DNA of 7,969 nt from an uncultured Parabacteroides sp. Lineage in GTDB: Bacteria; Bacteroidota; Bacteroidia; Bacteroidales; Tannerellaceae. The stretch's first letter is position 1. Each line of letters opens with the position of its first letter. Where the stretch lies: the NCBI GenBank assembly GCA_937890135.1, contig CALBYC010000087.1:1-7969 (forward strand), written 5' to 3'. The translations under genes were made by a program, and so were the position numbers. Shown piece by piece: positions 5,899 through 7,969 of this stretch. The notes beneath the pieces are model-generated. The model did no database searches. It saw nothing but the letters and a program-made list of their open reading frames with translations, and was not told where the DNA came from.

Positions 5899-6483
5899 AT
5901 GTCGGTACGTCAAAATAAAATGATTGCAGTGGTGTTGTCCGATACACTTTCATGCTTAGGATTGCAAAACCTTTTCGATAATTATTTTCCGGAAATGGAA
6001 GTGCGTTTTTTTGCTTCATTCAAGGAACTGCCTCAAAAACTCCAGAGTGATTCATTTGCATATTATTTTACCGATGCAGATACGTTTGCCATGCATCTGG
6101 ATTACTTTTTGACAAGACGGAATAAGACGGTCTTGTTGAACTCGAATAAAGATGTAGCTTCATTACCGGCAAACATGGTTTCGACAAGGCTACCTCTCGA
6201 ACAAATGATAGAGCAATTTGAACGCTGCCTTCGTATAGACGAAACAGTCGTTTCGCAACCTGAAAAAGGCAAGGGGTTGTCTGAACGAGAAATCAATGTA
6301 TTGAGGCAAATAGTAAAAGGATTTACCAACAGGGAGATTGCCGACCATTTGAATATTAGCCTTAATACAGTTCTTTCACACCGTAAGAACATAACTGCCA
6401 AATTAGGCATAAAAACCGTTTCTGGTTTGACCTTTTATGCTATGATGAATGGCATTGTCTCTTTGGATGAGATAAATATGTGA
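5899..6483 (+). CDS. LuxR-family transcriptional regulator with atypical receiver-like N-terminus
   Basis: A 194-residue DNA-binding regulator. Residues 127-187 form a standard LuxR/FixJ helix-turn-helix: LSEREINVL, then GFTNREIADHLNIS, then the recognition helix NTVLSHRKNITAKLGI. Residues about 8-110 look like a receiver domain in outline (IAVVLSDTLSCLGLQNLF at the first strand and helix, a YYFTDAD strand, and a VLLNSN strand), but the acidic pocket is incomplete: only one Asp follows the first strand. Phosphorylation by a histidine kinase is uncertain and no kinase lies nearby. Control could instead come from the adjacent hemerythrin-like protein. The purine-rich AGAAGGGG ahead of the ATG serves as ribosome site. 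As last gene of the operon it is a natural autoregulator, with the palindrome at 1007-1023 a possible target. Confidence 0.8.
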   Translation: MSVRQNKMIAVVLSDTLSCLGLQNLFDNYFPEMEVRFFASFKELPQKLQSDSFAYYFTDADTFAMHLDYFLTRRNKTVLLNSNKDVASLPANMVSTRLPLEQMIEQFERCLRIDETVVSQPEKGKGLSEREINVLRQIVKGFTNREIADHLNISLNTVLSHRKNITAKLGIKTVSGLTFYAMMNGIVSLDEINM

Positions 6484-6556
6484 GGATTTCAAGAACAAAT
6501 GTTTATGATTTATGTCAAGAAAATGTTATATGATTGAAAATAATTAATTTGTTTTA

Positions 6557-6586
6557 TTGATTGTTTTTACGTTATGATTATTTTTG
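6557..6586 (+). promoter_or_regulatory. Orphan Bacteroidetes promoter
   Basis: TTG at 6557-6559, a 19-nt spacer and TATTTTTG at 6579-6586 match the TTG / TAnnTTTG consensus with correct spacing. No gene follows for at least 400 nt, so it may drive a noncoding RNA or be the surviving promoter of a deleted gene. The AT-rich setting raises the chance of a random match. Confidence 0.4.
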
Positions 6587-6633
6587 TGCTGTAAAACATA
6601 ACTCCGGAACACGGAGGAAGTGAAAAGATTGTT

Positions 6634-6806
6634 AGGTTGATGTTTTAAGGAGTTAAAGCATAAATGAAGCCAAAAGCAAAAGGTTTAGGTTAATATGTAA
6701 ATTTAAAGGATTGAAGATTCAAGTAGGTTTTGTTTGATAAGGATTTTTTATTAGGTTTGTAGTTTTAGTGTTTAGGTTTTGAATTTTAATTTCTCAGGTT
6801 TTGAAT
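6634..6806 (+). repeat. C-poor tract with recurring AGGTT motif
   Basis: AGGTT occurs seven times (starts 6634, 6681, 6687, 6725, 6753, 6774, 6796). The copies at 6774 and 6796 extend to an exact 11-nt direct repeat, AGGTTTTGAAT. Only one C occurs on the plus strand in 6681-6790. No protein-coding reading explains this bias. Confidence 0.5.
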
Positions 6807-6874
6807 CTTCTTTCTTTAGTGTGGAGTATTGAATGTGTGTAGTTTAATGGCTGTTTCTAATGATGTAGAAGCAA

Positions 6875-6911
6875 GATTCAGATAATCGAAGTTTTTCGAT
6901 TACTCTGAATC
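6875..6911 (-). terminator. Strong 16-bp hairpin, probable terminator
   Basis: GATTCAGA (6875-6882) pairs with TCTGAATC (6904-6911), and TAATCGAA (6883-6890) with TTCGATTA (6895-6902). One C is bulged (6903) and the loop is GTTT. On the minus strand the stem is followed by TTGCTTCT, moderately U-rich, so it fits best as the terminator of the decayed minus-strand genes to its right. It could also end a plus-strand transcript, although ACCGTTG follows there. Confidence 0.5.
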
Positions 6912-6915
6912 ACCG

Positions 6916-6968
6916 TTGAGATGGGAAAGGCTTAATTAGTAGTTTTTAAAGAAAGAAGCACATCTCAA
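6916..6968. repeat. Second inverted repeat next to the terminator hairpin
   Basis: TTGAGATG (6916-6923) and CATCTCAA (6961-6968) are exact inverted copies. Inside them GCTT and AAGC can extend the stem after an internal loop. It begins 4 nt after the 6875-6911 hairpin, so the two would form consecutive stem-loops in RNA from either strand. Confidence 0.4.
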
Positions 6969-7047
6969 GGAAATTATCTAATATTATTATTCTCCCTATG
7001 ATGTGACTTTCATGTGTTTTTATTGTCGTGCTATTATTTCCCAATTA

Positions 7048-7131
7048 TCAAATATCTGGATTTGCCAGTTCGACTTTAATCGGTTCGATGTTGTTTTCAG
7101 CTCCAGGATAACCGATGTTTTGGTTTATTAC
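7048..7131 (-). pseudogene. Unrecognised C-terminal coding remnant
   Basis: On the minus strand, in a different frame from the SusD remnant, 27 codons from 7131 read VINQNIGYPGAENNIEPIKV and on to a TGA at 7050-7048. The composition looks protein-like, and it starts where the SusD frame ends, as if one base change or a deletion joined two coding pieces. I do not recognise the family; it could be the tail of an outer-membrane or secreted protein. Confidence 0.3.
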
Positions 7132-7400
7132 GCCTCCAGTGTTCCGTTCAGCGGTTCCGCCCCTGCACGTTCACGAACAACGTTCATCATGGCTGTTTCG
7201 TTAGCAGCATCGCCTTTCCAGTAATAACATTCAGCCATCATCAAATAGACTTCGGCCGAACGGTGGATATACCAAGGGGTTTCGCCTCCTTGGAGGTCTT
7301 GAGTCTTCGTTGGATCCGGCACGAACAGTTTGTAGTGCGGCCACATATACCAACAGCGGATGGAGTCGGCAACAGTATCTGTCAATTTTAGGATTGGCGT
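7128..7400 (-). pseudogene. SusD/RagB-family remnant (starch-binding outer-membrane lipoprotein fragment)
   Basis: An open frame of about 90 codons, bounded by an in-frame TAA upstream (7403-7401) and TAA at 7130-7128. It includes GGETPWYIHRSAEVYLMMAECY, then WKGDAANETAMMNVVRERAG. The YLM-AE-Y...GD...VRERAGA pattern is typical of the helical C-terminal half of SusD-type proteins, which with SusC import glycans across the outer membrane. A full SusD has roughly 500-600 residues; the signal peptide, N-terminal half and the usual ERxRE...RW...DL segment are all missing, and no SusC is present. The first possible start is only a TTG at 7385. It is a decayed fragment and marks a lost polysaccharide utilisation locus. 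Confidence 0.75.
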
Positions 7401-7458
7401 TTAGTATGTAATTAGCTATATCATTTACATGATTAGCGTCACCCGAACCAATACCTGA
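7381..7458 (-). pseudogene. Possible dockerin-like remnant
   Basis: On the minus strand, in a third frame, the sequence reads SGIGSGDANHVNDIANYILN and then ANPKID. GDxN followed by a VND/IANYIL-type helix resembles a type I dockerin half-repeat with the middle of its calcium loop deleted. It overlaps and precedes the SusD remnant frame. The match is short and unverified, so chance resemblance is quite possible. Confidence 0.22.
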
Positions 7459-7681
7459 TAATTGTTTTCAGAATAAATAAGTCTCGTCGTAAAGAAACGC
7501 TTGGCTATTTTGCATGAAAGAAAAACTATTTGCGGGAACTTAATAGGATTTACGGAAAAATCGGGTGTTATCTTTTTCAAGAATGATTGCATCCGATGAG
7601 AGAAATGGCCGTGACGATTCCGGGAAACGGTTGCGTCCGTTTCCCAAAGCGTGGGAGAGTTTCGGGTTGAGAGCCGGCCCC

Positions 7682-7829
7682 GGTGAGACCAAAACAAGCT
7701 GTGGCATAGCCCGTTAAGGGGTCATCTCTCACCTTTCCCGGCATCTCTCACCCATCTCTCACCGGAAGTAACGTTCGGAGCATCAGCAAGTTGAGTGGCG
7801 GAAATTGGCGGGTGAGAGATGGTGAGACC
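7682..7829. repeat. CATCTCTCACC direct and inverted repeat cluster
   Basis: CATCTCTCACC occurs exactly at 7723-7733, 7742-7752 and 7753-7763 (the last two abutting), and its exact reverse complement GGTGAGAGATG at 7811-7821. The shorter GGTGAGACC occurs at 7682-7690 and 7821-7829. The copies around 7748-7763 and 7809-7826 match as an inverted pair over about 18 bases with one indel. Confidence 0.75.
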
Positions 7830-7937
7830 AGTTTTTCAACTTCATGGAGGGGGAGGAGGAATACAAAAAGGTGGAATGAAGGAGGGGAATGGGAAGGAAA
7901 TGAAAAAATATTCCCGCTTAACCTCCTGTGCCACAGC
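7698..7937. repeat. Imperfect long inverted repeat enclosing the cluster
   Basis: GCTGTGGCA, six bases, then GTTAAG on the plus strand at 7698-7718 is matched inverted at 7917-7937 (CTTAAC, six bases, TGCCACAGC), with 17 of 21 bases identical and equal spacing, enclosing a 240-bp unit. The arms could be terminal repeats of a small MITE-like element or the base of a large RNA stem. No adjacent target duplication is visible. Confidence 0.5.
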
Positions 7938-7969
7938 CGTGAATGGAAAACAATGCGGAAATTTTCAAA

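Larger units (their letters stand above)
6484..7047. other. Long stretch without a convincing gene
   Basis: No frame on either strand resembles a protein. The region holds an orphan promoter (6557-6586), a C-poor tract with repeated AGGTT (6634-6806) and two adjacent hairpins (6875-6968). There is no clear intrinsic terminator straight after the LuxR stop; a small CTCCG/CGGAG hairpin (6602-6616) lacks a U-run. Confidence 0.6.
7459..7969. other. No credible gene; repeat-rich right end
   Basis: Frames here are short and read through the repeat cluster, with Arg/Ser/His-rich composition that resembles no family I know. From about 7844 to 7910 the plus strand is almost all purine (GGAGG/GGAAT-type runs). 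The notable content is the inverted and direct repeats at 7682-7937. Confidence 0.55.

Noticed and set aside
6602..6616. CTCCG/CGGAG hairpin as terminator of the five-gene operon
   Set aside because: The stem is only 5 bp and is followed by GAAGTGAAAAG, with no U-run.
7003..7224. 73-codon plus-strand frame opposite the SusD remnant
   Set aside because: It is antisense to recognisable SusD coding sequence and lacks motifs of its own.
7425..7697. 90-codon open frame on the minus strand
   Set aside because: It runs through repeat-flanking sequence, is rich in Arg, Ser, His and Thr, has no recognisable motif and no upstream ribosome site, and overlaps the dockerin-like remnant in another frame. 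It is most likely a chance frame.
7723..7763. CRISPR array from the CATCTCTCACC copies
   Set aside because: The repeats are only 11 nt, two of them abut with no spacer, the other gap is 8 nt, and no cas gene is present.

Overview
The window looks like chromosomal DNA of a gut-type member of the Bacteroidales (Bacteroides/Parabacteroides-like). The reasons are the Bacteroidetes-type promoter elements (TTTG/TTG, about 19 nt, then TAnnTTTG), A-rich rather than strong GGAGG ribosome sites, a SusD-family relic, and the families of the main genes. No genus can be fixed from sequence alone.

Layout. (1) 1-768, minus strand: the N-terminal half of aspartokinase, most likely the bifunctional aspartokinase/homoserine dehydrogenase ThrA, running off the left edge. 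(2) 769-1278: a divergent control region. A 17-nt palindrome covers both the -7 element facing thrA and the -33 element facing the plus-strand operon, and there is a thrA leader with competing hairpins and a small possible leader ORF. (3) 1279-6483, plus strand: five tightly packed genes. They encode a membrane-anchored tetraheme NrfH/NapC-like cytochrome c fused to an FGE/SUMF1-like domain; a Tat-exported lipoprotein oxidoreductase of the Gfo/Idh/MocA family, split by a -1 frameshift at two A-runs; a Tat-exported lipoprotein TIM-barrel sugar isomerase/epimerase; a degenerate hemerythrin/RIC-like protein; and a LuxR-type regulator with an atypical receiver-like N-terminus. (4) 6484-7127: a long stretch without a convincing gene, holding an orphan promoter, a strikingly C-poor tract with repeated AGGTT, and two consecutive hairpins. 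(5) 7048-7458, minus strand: decayed remnants of a SusD-like gene and possibly of a dockerin-like segment. (6) 7459-7969: no credible gene, but a cluster of direct and inverted repeats (CATCTCTCACC family) inside a larger imperfect inverted repeat.

How the genes may work together (inference). NrfH/NapC-type cytochromes normally take electrons from menaquinol and pass them to a periplasmic partner. Here the neighbours are not nitrite reductase but two Tat-exported, lipid-anchored carbohydrate-type enzymes. This suggests an extracytoplasmic redox system acting on a sugar or glycoside, with electrons moving between the quinone pool and the sugar, followed in the operon by its own probable sensor/regulator pair. 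This operon is the best candidate in the window for an undescribed system. The frameshift in the oxidoreductase means it is either broken in this strain, mis-sequenced, or recoded.
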